A DNA stretch of 64,000 nucleotides from Diadema setosum (lineage: Eukaryota > Echinodermata > Echinoidea > Diadematoida > Diadematidae). Position 1 is the first letter of the stretch. The number at the start of each line of letters is the position of its first letter. Below are positions 52,667-64,000 of the stretch, one piece after another. Position numbers and translations under genes: made by a program. A model generated the notes under the pieces. That model had not been told where the DNA came from and did not search any database. It saw nothing but the letters and a program-made list of their open reading frames with translations. The stretch lies in NCBI GenBank assembly GCA_033980235.1, contig CM067059.1, positions 23,082,494 through 23,146,493 of the forward strand, in the 5' to 3' direction.

Positions 52667-55600
52667 TCTGTGTCATTTTTCGTTAACCCATTCCATACTG
52701 AATTCTGAAATCCCCATTAGACTTACTGTAATACACAGGCCACCAAGTTTCTGTATGGAACGGGTCCACATTGTCAAACCTTGCACCATATTCCTCTGTA
52801 TGATGGAACTACATGTACAAGTACAACACATTGTATGGTAACAGCATTCACTATCCTCATATTCTCACATCTAGCAACAGTTCACATGTACATAACACAA
52901 CTACTACTACATTGTAGTAGAAATATCTTGAATTTCTCTTGGTCTCCCCCTTTTTCTTTTCTTTTTGTGTAAAAAATGTCCACAGATAACACAAGAAAAG
53001 GGAATTGAAGTGTCAAAAATCCTCTTGCAGCTACAAGATTCAATTATGGTATACATGAAGTACACTTTGCATGAGTTGAAATACAGTCACCCTTGCTTGA
53101 ACTCAACCTTATGCATGTTTGAAAGCTCTTTGAGTGGACATGCCACATTCCCCTAACCATTTTAGCTTTTTCTGGACCAAGAGAACAAGAGAAAAAAAAG
53201 AAATTTGCCAAGTTGGCATTATGGCATAAAAAGTTTATGATCAAAATAAATGATGAAGATGAGACACAACATGTAATGTAACTGTGTCCAGGTAGAGCTT
53301 AAACTACTTTAAGTGATATATTTATATACTTTTTTTTTTCCCTGTCTGAATGAATTCAACTTTAAGGATATTGACTTTAAAAGATTATGGCTAAAAAAAA
53401 AAAAAAATGGCATAAGGAAAACAACAGCAGATGCACTTATAATACATGTAATGACTTGCTTGAAATATTATAAACAGCAGAACATCTTTCACATCAGGTA
53501 AGCAAATAAGTCTGAATAAATATCGAAAGCTGAAGTGAGAAAAAAAAATCATAGATTTGAGCTTTTACATGCAAGTCAGTGACACTAAGAATAGATAATA
53601 GTCATTTTGTACTGAAAAAAAAATGCAAATTACTACATTGTACATGTATCATACAAAAACATTTGTTGACATGTAAATGCTGTATAATCATTCACTTTTC
53701 TGAAACAAAGTGAAATGTTGCCTGGTACTCAAATCAGGACCAACACATTGACTGTTAAAGGCACTTATCAAGAACATCATACAATGTATTGTACACAAAG
53801 TGTAGCAATGGCTTTTGCTTTTACTGCAAACATGACACTTGAAAGTTGAAATTCATTGTATTTTGTTTATTGGAACATTTTGGAGCATATTGAGAATTCC
53901 AGAGGACTCCTGTTTTGTTGTTGTTTTGGTATTGTTTTTTTTTTCATAATTATGGCAGTCTTTCATGTTTATCTGCTCAGAATTCTATACATTGAACTAC
54001 ATTTTTAACACCTGTCAGTGGTTACAATGAATAACAATACTTTTTAGTCAATGATGTCAATCAGAAAGACTGTAAATACTACTAGATCATACTTGATAAA
54101 ACAATGCATTCTCTAGAAATGTCAGTGGCTATTTTGAATTTGATTTCCACCAAGCTCTGACCTTTTCACCCATAGTAATCCAACTGCTTTTGTCATGACC
54201 ACATACACTTGACATATTGGAATATAGTTATGAAAAATGTGTCAAGGCTCATGGGTTCAAATCAAAAGGAGACCCTTTCAAATTTAGGTATGTTGTCAAA
54301 AGGCAAAATACCACTTAAAATAGCATGAATACCAATAACGGGGTGGGGGAGCAGGGTAATCACCACCAAAAGAACAAACAACACTACATCTTTTCGAGTT
54401 TCATGAGAAAGAAGTTTTCATGTTATATGCAGCAGCAGGTTTACAAGAAAAGTGATATAAAAAAAATTAAGCTAGTTGAATTTCTAATGCATTTCATATT
54501 GTATTTTGGGGAAAATTGAAAAGCAATTATCATGTTAGCCCAATGTTCCATGTCTCACAAGGTAAGGTCTCTGGTGAGTCATAAAGTGTACACTGTCTGA
54601 CTTCTCTCCTTTGTGTCTATTATATACTATGATTAAGATATGAGAAAATACAAATTCTCTACCAGCATTGTTCCTTGGGCATGGTGGAACCCGACAATGC
54701 TGGGGGGTATGTGATAGGGATCAAAGGTCAATAGTATTTCAGCAGTCTTTGAGTGTCTGGGATAAAATCAAACTGCTGATGTAATCTCCCTCTACAGTTC
54801 TGCAGCTACAGTTAAAAAGCAACTACAATGTACATGGAAATAATCACTCAGGCCGCCACTGACATAACAATGAGCTGTACTATTCATATCTCTTTCGTCA
54901 CCATTATGTACACGTGGTGAGTTGGTGGTATGGTGCAGTCAGTGCAGATTTGTGACACTACACAATCCAGAAGACTTTTGTACAGCTACTGAGAGAGAAA
55001 TGACCAAGAGTGAAACTGGTAGCTTAGACAATTACACAAAGAAAACAATTTAGCAAACACAATGCCCCTGGCGACCCCTCATGGCCGAAGCATAAAAACA
55101 AACTCTAACCATTCTAAGAGGTGGGATGTATAAGCATGACAAGTAAATTTAAGGCATTATTTACCACTTGCAGATGAAACAAAAACCTAGCTTTAGTGAG
55201 TCAAAATAGTTCTAAAATGTGAGTTAAGGGATAGAAAAAAAAAACAGTGTAAAATTTGAATTAATATAATCAATTTTAAGTATTGTGAAGTATACAAAAT
55301 GTCTTATAATTAAAATGTTTCGGGACTAAACTGTCTACAGTTATGGTTTATTGAGTAAAATAGTGATGCATGTGTATCTCCTTATATTTTAGGCTTTATT
55401 GTAAGTTTTTATAGGGTAGGATGTTTTGTGATACAACTGAGACATCTCAAACATTTTTTATATCACTGCTCCCAATGGTAAACAGTAATACCAGTAAACA
55501 TGTTTGTAGGCAATATCTATTGGCAGTGAGATGCTGAGGTGCTGAAAGGGGAAATGATGAGCATGGATGGCCAGTTATGAATTTGAGGGAACAACTTGGC

Positions 55601-56141
55601 AAACTTCACCGCACTGTAGTTTCACAATCTACTCCTGAATGTATTCAGTTCCAGTCCCAAACTGGTAGTATTATAATCATGGATGTATTTATCAGGCACA
55701 TGTGGCACATACAGTATGAACTTTTCTCCTTGTTCAGGATCAGGAACATGAAACCACTTTAGTATCAAGAAACCAGCCACATCACACAAGCTTCAAGAAA
55801 GAAAGGCAAATCTGCCCATTCTTCCGTTGTATCACATTTTCAACACACTTTTGCAGGGAAACACCATACCTCCGGGTTAAACAATTGTTATGCCCGGGAA
55901 ATCAAAGCATGTGTGTTTATGTGTGTGGGTGGGGAATGTTTTCCTTCAAAGTTAACTGCAGTTTACAAGAAACTGACACATTATATCAGTACAGGATACA
56001 ATACTCATACAACAAATACAGTCAGTGATAATTTAGTCTGCCTCCGTCCTTTTTTCCAATCTGATGAAAATTGATTACTGTAAGAAATCAACACTACAGA
56101 AAAAACAAGGAAAAGTAGAAATTACGCGGTGCGTAATATAT
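52667..56141. other. Intergenic, nothing recognised
   Basis: About 3.5 kb of AT-rich sequence with T and A runs. I see no gene, no RNA gene and no clear repeat family. Part of it may be 3' untranslated sequence of the minus-strand C6orf120-like gene, but I cannot show this. Confidence 0.5.
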
Positions 56142-57033
56142 GTCCCCGCCGGAAGTTGCATTTAGTAGCAAAATGTACAATATAGGTAAAAAGATCGAGG
56201 TCAAAGGTCAAAGAAGAAAAAGGTCAAAATTCTGTGTAGAAGTTTTGAAGCCCTCACCTACTGCCATCATATAAAGCAAACGGAATCAAAGTCAGGTTAG
56301 AAATGGCGAAGGTGTAGCATTTTGTAGCCAATGTACAATATAGGTAAAAAATCAAGGTCAAAGGTCAAAGAAGTCAAAGGTCAAAATTCTGTGTAGAAGT
56401 TTTGAAGCCCTCACCTAGTGCCATCACATAAAGCAAACGGAATCAAAATCGGGTTAGAAATGGCGAAGGAGTAGCATTTTGAAGCAAAATGTAAAAGCAA
56501 AATAAAGCAAAAAACTGAAATTCTGTGTAAAGTTTCAAAGCTCCCATGTAGTGCTATTAGGGAGCTTTAGATTTTAGACGCGCGGACGTTCAAAGGGGAA
56601 AAAACATGGTCTGAGCGTGCGCAGTAGCGCACGTCAAGTTACTGCGCACGCCCAAACCATGTTTTTTTTCCCTTTGAACGTCCGCGCGTCTAAAATCTAA
56701 AGCTCCCTATTATATAAAGCAAACAGAATCAAAATCGGGTTAGAAATGGCGAAGGAGTAGCATTTTGAAGCAAAATGTACAATATAGGTCAAAGGTCACA
56801 ACTGAAATTCTGTGTAGAAGTTTCAAAGCTCCCATGTAGTGCTATCATATAAAGCAAACAGAATCAAAATTGGCTCATAAATGACAGAGAAGTAGCAAAT
56901 TGAACATTTTGATCACACACGGACGCACAGACGGACGCACAGATGGACAGACGGGCGGACAGACGGACACACAGACACACACACGTACGGAGCCCGTATC
57001 ATAGTCCCCTGCTCGATCTCGTTCGGCGGGGAC
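56142..57033 (-). mobile_element. TGTCCCCGCCG element with AGGTCA tandem units
   Basis: Ends TGTCCCCGCCG and CGGCGGGGACA are a perfect 11-bp inverted repeat. Inside lie three to four tandem units of about 150-180 bp, each with AATTCTGTGTA, AAGCAAACGGAATC and TTAGAAATGGCGAAG. Several contain AAGGTCAAAGGTCAAAG. Near the right end is a run of GGACGCACAGAC-type units, which is CCGTC-rich on the minus strand. A 150-bp hairpin is inserted at 56559-56708. It has the same architecture as 62507-63812, in opposite orientation. Confidence 0.75.
56559..56708. mobile_element. 150-bp hairpin MITE inserted in a tandem unit
   Basis: AGGGAGCTTTAGATTTTAGA at the left pairs with its exact reverse complement at the right. 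Pairing continues through CGCGCGGACGTTCAAAGGG and, after a short break, GCGTGCGCAGTA against TACTGCGCACGC. The flanks read GCTATT / ATTATATAAAGC. The neighbouring tandem unit has uninterrupted GCTATCATATAAAGC, so a 3-bp duplication ATT is indicated. Confidence 0.85.
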
Positions 57034-57288
57034 AAAAATAATCATTACCAATAACTAAAAAGAACAAACTTGAACACAATCACTGCTGCCTCTATTTAGA
57101 TCTCAAAAGTGCAAAACTAAATGGATTACCTGCACACCTTGGAACTACTGCTGATTCCTCCATTATTTGAAGTGATGATCATACAATGTACATTTGCATG
57201 GGTTATATGTACTCTCAAAATATTTTCCTATTTCTGTGCATTATCAGCCTGGCTGGCACTGTGTAAAAGACATGAAAAGCATTCGATG
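57034..57288. other. Intergenic, nothing seen
   Basis: Short AT-rich stretch between two transposon copies. No feature was seen. Confidence 0.6.
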
Positions 57289-57685
57289 TACAGTTGAACC
57301 TCTCTTATCCGGCCTCCCTTTATCCGGATCTCTCTATTATACGGACGCAATCTCGCCGTGATTTTTTTTTTTTTTTTTTTATAATTACGGGAGGAAAGGG
57401 GGATTCCCAACTCCTTGAGAACTCCTACACAAACACACATGTATGAATTACATATTACTTCCAACATTAACATACACCTCTATTTTGGGGTCTGTTACTG
57501 AGTGTAACAATGAAAAGGTTGCAGTATACACATTACTACATGTGGTACTACAATGGGCTACATCAGGACCTACATGTGTATGTATATGTACATGTATAAA
57601 GCATTGAGTCTCCCGTATCCGGCCAAATCCCTTATCCGGATGAGCCCCGGTCCCGACTTGTCCGGATACGAGAGGTTCAACTGTA
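57289..57685. mobile_element. TACAGTTGAACCTCTC TIR element (Tigger-like)
   Basis: A 397-bp element. Left TACAGTTGAACCTCTCTTAT; the right end on the other strand reads TACAGTTGAACCTCTCGTAT, and both continue CCGG. The 24-bp repeat has one mismatch. Internal TTATCCGGA motifs repeat near each end. TA at the border and CAGT...CCTC...TTATCCGG are typical of pogo/Tigger termini. It is non-autonomous. Confidence 0.87.
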
Positions 57686-58411
57686 TAACAATTTATCTGG
57701 ACTAAGTTGATTTGATTGCTTTTGAGTTGCCATCCAGCAGAGCCACAAGCTCGATGAGACAAATTTCTGGTTCAGTCAGCAGGTACAGCTTGACCTATAT
57801 CTCAACATACAAAGTATTAGAACAGAAAATATCATTACCTGATTCATGGCTCAAGACTGAATGAAAGAACTGAAGGTCATAATTTTGAGCATGAAATATT
57901 TCTTCATGATGATCTAGTCCCAGAAGTGCACCTGTAGCTGTTGGTTTGGTAAGCATGTCAAATGGATCCACAATACAATCAGTTATACTATCAACCTGAT
58001 GTACGTACTGTTTCCACTTTTAGCAAAACAACTTGCTCATCTTCAGTAACCCATACAAATCTGGACTGCTTGATGCAGAGTACGTAGCATATTACATGCC
58101 AGTTACAATCGGAAGTATCCTTTTAGATGGAAAATTAATGTGATGCCTGATCTTTTTTTTTCCAACCTAAATCATAGTCAGTACTAGAGTGATGATATGC
58201 CCCTGAAGTTCACAGTGGCTTTTTGTCATTATTTTTAAATGCAATGATATTTGTCACAGTAAAATCACCTCCCACATAAAAACATATTGTATGTGAATCC
58301 AATCTAATCCCTCTGTTCTAGTGGATCCATCATTGATTGATGATTTTTTTTTTTTTTAAATAGAAGATGAGCTAGCAGAAACAGGCAGCAGGCATAAAAT
58401 GAGAGGTACTA
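57686..58411 (-). other. Likely 3' untranslated flank of the minus-strand gene
   Basis: Lies directly after the stop codon of the C6orf120-like frame. It is AT-rich, and I see no AATAAA or ATTAAA on the minus strand here, so the transcript end is probably further left. A T run lies near 58345-58358. Confidence 0.4.
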
Positions 58412-58921
58412 TCATAGTGCCACATCAAGGATAAACTCCAGCACCTTCAAGAGGAACCACCATCCTGGGTGTTCTTCCTCAAGGTCACCTTCGAAGTCAG
58501 GTGGTGGAAGACCCATGTCGCCCTTTGACAGGTCTCTCGTATCCACATACACCGAACAGCTGAATCTGCTCTCCTCACAGCACGGATGCCCATATATGGC
58601 AATTGCAGTCGGCCGGGAGAAGGAATCCGGTACATCCACAATGTCTTCCCCACACGTCACTGATTTCAAATCATAATCCTCAAAGGTAGGTTTCGAAGTC
58701 GTCTCAGACACGTAGATGTCCGCATCTCCTTCCAATGTCTGCAGAAAGATGCGGATATTTCCAGGGCGGGCGAGTTTGAAGTAGGTGTAGTTGCCTGCAC
58801 CAATGACATCCTCAAAGGTCTGCAGGTGATAGAAATAATCCTCCATGCCGTGCACGAAGCAGGCCGAAATTTCCAGCAGAGCTGCATACACTGCTATAAC
58901 AGTTTGTGTGTGCATACGCAT
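58412..58921 (-). CDS. C6orf120: UPF0669 / C6orf120-like secreted protein (169 aa)
   Basis: A small secretory-pathway protein of unknown biochemical role; the vertebrate relative has been described as a secreted glycoprotein that can promote apoptosis in liver and T cells. The frame is complete. Residues 1-25 form a hydrophobic signal peptide (TVIAVYAALLEISACFVHG). The core IGAGNYTYFKL, GDADIYVSETT, FEDYDLKSVTCGED and AIYGHPCCEES matches the family over most of its length. NYT is an N-glycosylation site. A paired Cys-Cys and two further cysteines suggest disulphides. The C-terminus is hydrophobic (WWFLLKVLEFILDVAL). It is slightly shorter than the vertebrate form (about 190 aa), mainly in the variable region before the C-terminal helix. 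The coding region is in one exon as in vertebrates. The ATG has A at -3, and a second Met at residue 3 is an alternative start. Confidence 0.92.
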   Translation of the reverse strand: MRMHTQTVIAVYAALLEISACFVHGMEDYFYHLQTFEDVIGAGNYTYFKLARPGNIRIFLQTLEGDADIYVSETTSKPTFEDYDLKSVTCGEDIVDVPDSFSRPTAIAIYGHPCCEESRFSCSVYVDTRDLSKGDMGLPPPDFEGDLEEEHPGWWFLLKVLEFILDVAL

Positions 58922-59924
58922 CTTGAAAACATGTAGGTAGCTTACAGTTTCAAATACTCACACTTTCATCATGCAGACTTTAATGCTGAAAGAAGATGAA
59001 TTCTTTGGCAGCTGGTGACCTACATATAATCAAAATGCAAAAATTAACACGGCAAGATAAGAACCATAAGTACTTATGAAATATGACAAATCTTTCACAA
59101 CACTTGCCAGTTTAACATCTCTGCACATGAATATCTGTGAACCTAGAGAGTCTTTTGGCTTGGTAGCAGATAAAGATGTCTGTAAGATAATGGTATTTCT
59201 TGGTAGACACTGATGCTAACAATGATGATGACATTTCATACTGAGAATAATAATATCAATTTATAAGCATAGAACCTACCTTGTGAATCAATGAAATTTA
59301 ATGTAAATATAATTTTCTGCACTGCAAGGGCTCCTGATGGTATTTATATGCTTTGACAGACAGAATGAAAAAAAATGTACTTATGACTGAGTTTAGTACC
59401 AGTACCGATCATATCAAATGAATTAAAAAAAGAAAAGAAAGTACTTTTAATAAATTTACCATTACATCCAGGGATGGACTCACTTCAGCAAAACAAACCT
59501 CAGTCAAGCCCAAAGGAAGGAAGGCACAGTGGAAAATTACTATGAATTGAGGTATGAGAACAACAAAACAAAACAAAAAATCACTTAAAATTTAAAAACT
59601 GAGATTTAGTGAGAAACAAAAGAGAATATTGACTGAGAAAATAACCACATATAGCAGGTTCAGCAGAATAACTTTTGATAAGAGAGTAATGGTGATGCAT
59701 GCAGAACATACCTACTTGAGCCTTGTATAAACAGGCAAAAAAAAAAAAAAAACTCAAAACATTGTTAGATTTAAATTTGGCCTTTCCAGCCACATGACTC
59801 GTGACAGTGCAGTCTGCAGAGGAACGTGGTGGGCTGGGACTAGGGTGACCGGCTATCAAGGACACTCGTTCAGAGTGGGACCTATCCATGACTCTGAGCT
59901 GTACCTAGATCCGTAGATGGGGTG
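58922..59924 (-). other. Probable 5' untranslated region or first intron of the C6orf120-like gene
   Basis: No coding exon was seen. Directly upstream of the ATG the minus strand reads TGTTTTCAAG, which could be a splice acceptor, so the 5' untranslated region may be split. The 102-codon frame at 59581-59889 (minus) is poly-Phe-containing and has no recognisable product. Confidence 0.4.
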
Positions 59925-60560
59925 GGGGACGCGTACGGGCCGGCAGCAGAATGAGAGTCCAAGATTACATTGCACAATGCAAGAACTAGTAGAGCAAGCA
60001 TTACGAGAAAAGATCTGAAGTAGAACTCAAGCCACAATCCTCATTTGTGGTAAGAAATCGTCCACGGCTCACTCCTCCACATGCGACTCCAGCGTCTCAT
60101 CTGATCTGACGACATTATGCGCCATCAAAGTAATTTACAAACACCGGATACAATATATGGGACTACAATATGTAAAATTAACGTACCATTGCATTAGATT
60201 AGAACTGATACAAAGGGTATAATCGTCAATAATGAGTTCACAATTTCCAGGTTTACGAATGAACACTTACAGCTTAAGACTGAGCAGATACAGGAACTTG
60301 GCACAAACAAAGCAAGCAAACGAACAATAAAGAGTGGGACAAAAGCATCAGTAGCCTGCGTAGCTAGCGTAGTGGCCAGTCGAATCAGTCACACCAATGA
60401 TATCGCCTCTACTCTCAGATCCGCCGCCCAGGCCCAGCCTCGACTCCGCCTGTCGTAGCAAGCTAGCTGTATACAGTATTTAAACGCTTCGAGACTCATC
60501 GATCCGAGTACAGTACGTGTTGTCTGTGCCTTCGGGACAGCCTCATAGTCAGGTATCATC
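59925..60560 (-). promoter_or_regulatory. CpG-richer region, probable promoter of the C6orf120-like gene
   Basis: CpG dinucleotides are much denser here (GACGCGTACGGGCCGG, CCGCCGCCC, GCGTAGCTAGCG) than in the flanks. On the minus strand GCGTTTAAATAC at about 60487-60476 could serve as a TATA-like element. It is placed where a promoter for the minus-strand gene would be expected. A transcript start cannot be read from sequence alone. Confidence 0.4.
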
Positions 60561-61558
60561 AAATTAGCGTGGACAATATATTTACCTCTCCCGCTTCAAC
60601 GGGAAGAATATCTATTTGTCATTTTTCAATTTCAATTGCAATTAATTTCCCCAACTTTTTCTTTCAAGAATACATTGTACAAACGAAAATATAAGAGTAG
60701 GGGCCTATGTGAGATTTTGGTAGAATATTACATTTTCTAAAGCAAGCAAGCAAATAAACAAACAACAAGTTTTAACGAATTAAGCAATTTTTTTTCAGAT
60801 ACATAAAAATACTTTATATATCACAGAATATTGCTGGGTTGTTGCTTTTCTCTCCTATGAGTGTATGACATGTTCAATGTTGCAGGGGCAGTTACATTAA
60901 CATACAGAAAGATACTAATGAGATGACAATCAATTCCTCCTGACGAAACGACTAAAAAGTTTGTATTCGTTCGGCTATCTCGAGATGTGATATTCTGCGA
61001 TTTCACAGAAGAAGGGGAGAAACAGGTGTAAGTGCTGGGAGGAGGATTCGTGATTGGCCTAGCTAGGATGATTTCATCTAAAAAAAAAAAAAGACCATTA
61101 TTAGGCATAATATGGTAACAAAGTGATCATGGACGTAACTGTTGTATGTCAACACTACACAGTGTATTTTGATATAGGCCCTATGGTTTTCAATAAATTT
61201 GATTATTTTATATTTCCTTTAATTTTCGTTTGAAACGTGAATTGCTGGAGAGTATTCCGTACATGAGGCCCGTATACTGTCATAAGGGATTTTTGTGAGC
61301 CATCAGGATTCTTGGGTTATCTAAATGAATCTCGGGGCGGAACCTTCGGAAAGTTATTTTGTTGCATCATTTTAATCTTGGTTTTGCTTCTTTCTTTTTT
61401 TTTCTTACATATTATTGATAACAGCCAAAGGGGGGGGGGGGGGTGGAGGGGGAGTGGGCGGGGTTCCGCGGCCTGTGCATGGCATACAGTCTATCCAGAA
61501 CAACATATATATTGTATCAATGGGGAGAACACCCGGCCTCTCATACACCAAAATGAAT
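60561..61558. other. Intergenic, nothing recognised
   Basis: AT-rich, with a G run near 61429-61442. The 95-codon minus frame at 60821-61108 shows no family features. Confidence 0.55.
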
Positions 61559-62407
61559 TACAGTACTCTCCGCGTAATCGGGTATCGCTTAAACGGGTAC
61601 TCCGTTTAATTGGGTAGAAATGTCAAAATCAGTTCCAATGCACATTAAAATTACCTGATAATCGGGTTGCCTCTCCGCATAAACGGGTAAATAATTTTCG
61701 TCTAATCTAATTTCTACCCACATTTTATCGCAGATAGGCCCTATAATACTTTAAGAAACCATGAATGTCAAAATTTTTACGGCTAATCGCATTCTCTGCT
61801 TAATCTGCTAAGAAGACCGATCATTTTGCGAGTAATTAGCCTAAACATGAAAACACTTGTACCAGTACCGACTTGCCACATGTACACGAACATTACACAT
61901 GTAGCTGGCATTCCAATTGCATAGTCAGTCAGGAGTTGAACACATTCGCGCTCCTCCCTGGCTCCGCAACAACATTTTACAACACGAGAAGTTTGCAACG
62001 AAAATCAGGTCATGCACCAGCTTCATAATTTTGCTTTTCCCATGCATTCACTTATCGAAAAGTAACCCGACGTTCTACGTGATAGAAGTGTTCATTTCGG
62101 AAAACGCCTGCTTGTTAGCGAGGAGTCCATATTCAAACGACAAAGTTTTCTGAAAACTTATTATTTGTCCATAAAAAGAGTGTAAATTTTTGCTCGTGAC
62201 TGAGCAAATGTGAGGTATAAGTATAATGTGTTGTGCAAGCTTAAGCATACAGTGTAGGTGTTTGGTGCAGTGTACAATGCATTATGTACATACACATTAT
62301 GTGTGTCAATTGTGAATGAGACGTGTTCTTCTGTTAATCGGGTACTCCGCTTAATTGGGTAAGAAACGCTCTGCTAGAGCCTACCCGATTATGCGGAGAG
62401 TACTGTA
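61559..62407. mobile_element. TACAGTACTCTCCGC TIR element (Tigger-like)
   Basis: An 849-bp element. Left TACAGTACTCTCCGCGTAAT; the right end on the other strand reads TACAGTACTCTCCGCATAAT, both continuing CGGGTA, a 26-bp repeat with one mismatch. Sub-terminal copies of TTAATCGGGTACTCCG and TTAATTGGGTA occur near both ends, as transposase-binding repeats would. There is no transposase frame. Confidence 0.88.
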
Positions 62408-62506
62408 CTAGTAGTAGACGGGTTAACTTGCATAAAACACAAACACACGGACAGAGAGAGAAACAAAAAAGACAATTATGATATTGCAAATGATTATGCT
62501 CTTTTT

Positions 62507-63812
62507 ATGCCTCCGCCACGAAGTGGTGCCGGAGGCATTATGTTTTCAGGTTGTCCGTCCGTCCGTACGTCCGTCCGTCCGTCCGCTTTCGTTTACGCGA
62601 TAACTTGAGTAATATTTACTGGAATTTTACCAAACCTGGTCCAAGCATGAAGTATGATGGGGTAATTATTTCATTAGATTTTGGGTGAAATCGGCTAAAG
62701 GTCAAAGGTCAAAGGTCAAGGTCAAATCATGAAATTGCATCCGTTTACACGATAACTCAAGACTGGATAGAGCAAATTTCACCAAACTTTGTTGGAGGAT
62801 GATGTATGATGGGACAATTACTTGATTAGTTTTTCAGTGAAATCGGACAGAGGTCAAAGGTCAAAGATCAAGGTCAAATCCTAAAATTTATCTGTTTACG
62901 TGATAACTCAAAACTGGATGAAGCAGCTTTCACCAAACTTGGTCCAAGGATGATGTATGATGGGACAATTAGTTGAGTAGATTTTTGTGACATTGGCAAG
63001 AGGTCAAAGGTCAAAAGGTCAAGGCCAAATGCTACAAATGTTGCAATTTCCCCCATATCTATGCAATGCCCAAAGGTATTTTCTTGAAACTTGGTGTGGA
63101 CATGTACTACTGCGTAAAGATTCTCCAGAGAGAGTTTCATGTCATAAGGTCAAAGGTCAAAAGGTCAAAGGTGAGGTGAAAATGTTGCAATATCACTTTT
63201 CTCGCAAATGGTTCAATGTATCTTTGTTGAACTTGGTACATACGCATATACTGACTGGCAGGGATTATCTAGGGAATTTAGGGGTCATGGGTCAATAGTC
63301 AGGGGTCAAAGGTCAAGGTCAACTCCTCAAAATTTTACTGTTTCCCTCATATACTACAATGTAGTATATGCAATGCTTGCATTATTAGTTTCAAAACTTA
63401 ATACATGCAAGACCTAATGGAGATTCTCTGGGAAATTTCCAGCCAGAAGGTAAAAGGTCAAAGGTTAAGAGTCAAAGGCCAGGTTTCAATGCCCCCCCCC
63501 CCCCAAAAAAAAAAAGAAAAAAAAAAAGAAATCCATTTTGTACCGTCATTACACCCTTTCTTCATACCTTGGAAATTACTCTATGCATAAACTTATAAAA
63601 AGGTCTGTCAGAATTCAAGTAAAAATTCTCAATTCCCCAAATATGTGTAGCTGCACTCTTAGAAAATTAAAGCAAACCCAGTTCAAGACATTTCTGACAA
63701 ACCTGTCATTTCAATATTTTGCCAGTTATGTGAAACTGTCATGGATCACACATTGTGAAGACATTGTACTATACACCTATTGGGAGAATCGTGCATTATA
63801 TGGCGGAGGCAT
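62507..63812 (+). mobile_element. ATGCCTCCGCC element with AGGTCA tandem units
   Basis: About 1.3 kb, bounded by ATGCCTCCGCC and GGCGGAGGCAT, an 11-bp inverted repeat. The left end also folds as GCCTCCGCCAC/GTGGTGCCGGAGGC. A CCGTCCGTACGTCCGTCCG run follows. Then come tandem units of about 120-160 bp with GATAACTCAAxACTGGAT, CACCAAACTTGGTCC and GATGATGTATGATGGGACAA, each ending in AGGTCAAAGGTCA direct repeats (near 62697, 62850, 63001, 63146, 63300 and 63450). The units decay toward the right. There is no enzyme frame. I associate this repeat type with sea urchin genomes from memory. Confidence 0.78.
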
Positions 63813-64000
63813 CAGTCGCCATAGCGACATTTCTAGTTTTTATTTGTGACTTCTTCTTTTTTTACTTTAGACAGCCTCTGTTGATGCTGTTTGTTGTTGT
63901 TTTTGCCAATATGATCTTTCTCGTGCTGTGAATGCTATCTTGTCTGTTCTGTATCATATTGTGTTGTTTTATACGCTGTGAATACATATAGCCTGAGGCT
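63813..64000. other. Right edge of window
   Basis: T-rich, non-coding as far as visible. The first bases (CAGTCGCCATAGCGACATTT) may still belong to the neighbouring element. Confidence 0.5.

Noticed and set aside
59581..59889. 102-codon minus-strand frame upstream of the C6orf120-like gene
   Set aside because: Contains a poly-Phe run from an A tract and no recognisable features; more likely 5' untranslated or intronic sequence.
1..64000. CRISPR arrays, operons, tRNA or rRNA genes
   Set aside because: The window is animal nuclear DNA. The repeats are microsatellites and transposons, and I saw no tRNA cloverleaf or rRNA core sequence.

Overview
The window is animal nuclear DNA: AT-rich, dominated by introns, microsatellites and small inverted-repeat transposons. 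I favour a marine invertebrate deuterostome, most likely an echinoderm. Two things point there. The long terminal repeat (LTR) retrotransposon has the gag-protease-integrase-reverse transcriptase order that is known for Gmr1-like elements of deuterostomes. The small repeats (CCGTCCGTC plus AGGTCA arrays, GGGGCGGATCCAGG ends) are of a kind I associate with sea urchin genomes. The species is not established.

From 3439 to 44072 the plus strand carries 24 consecutive exons of a large secreted fibrillin/LTBP-type extracellular matrix gene. All introns are phase 1 and nearly every exon is one EGF-like module, so the exons join in frame into 1117 codons. The visible order is three calcium-type EGF modules, a TB (8-cysteine) domain over two exons, seventeen EGF modules and a second TB domain over two exons. 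Two EGF exons (e16 and e21) carry Thr/Pro-rich or Pro-repeat linkers. Neither the signal peptide/start nor a convincing stop exon is visible, so both ends of the gene are missing or unresolved.

The intron between EGF exons e8 and e9 holds a complete 7977-bp Ty3/gypsy retrotransposon on the minus strand (18340-26316). It has two 963-bp LTRs that look identical, a 5-bp target duplication (AAGCC), a primer-binding site, a polypurine tract and one uninterrupted 1514-codon gag-pol frame. Integrase lies before reverse transcriptase and the capsid region resembles the SCAN domain. It looks young and structurally intact.

From about 44.1 to 58.4 kb I see no further gene that I can support, only repeats, including a nested cluster at 50.8-52.7 kb. 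On the minus strand at 58412-58921 lies a single-exon coding region for a small secretory-pathway protein of the UPF0669/C6orf120 family, with a CpG-richer probable promoter near 60 kb. The right end (61.6-63.8 kb) is again transposon-derived sequence.

The repeats form a second layer of information. Four unrelated-looking TIR elements share TACAGT ends. Three short elements share TACTGTAAAA ends. A 33-bp hairpin occurs twice, 30 kb apart and in opposite orientation. A 150-bp hairpin sits inside a tandem repeat whose neighbour supplies an empty site. Two elements carry arrays of AGGTCA direct repeats.
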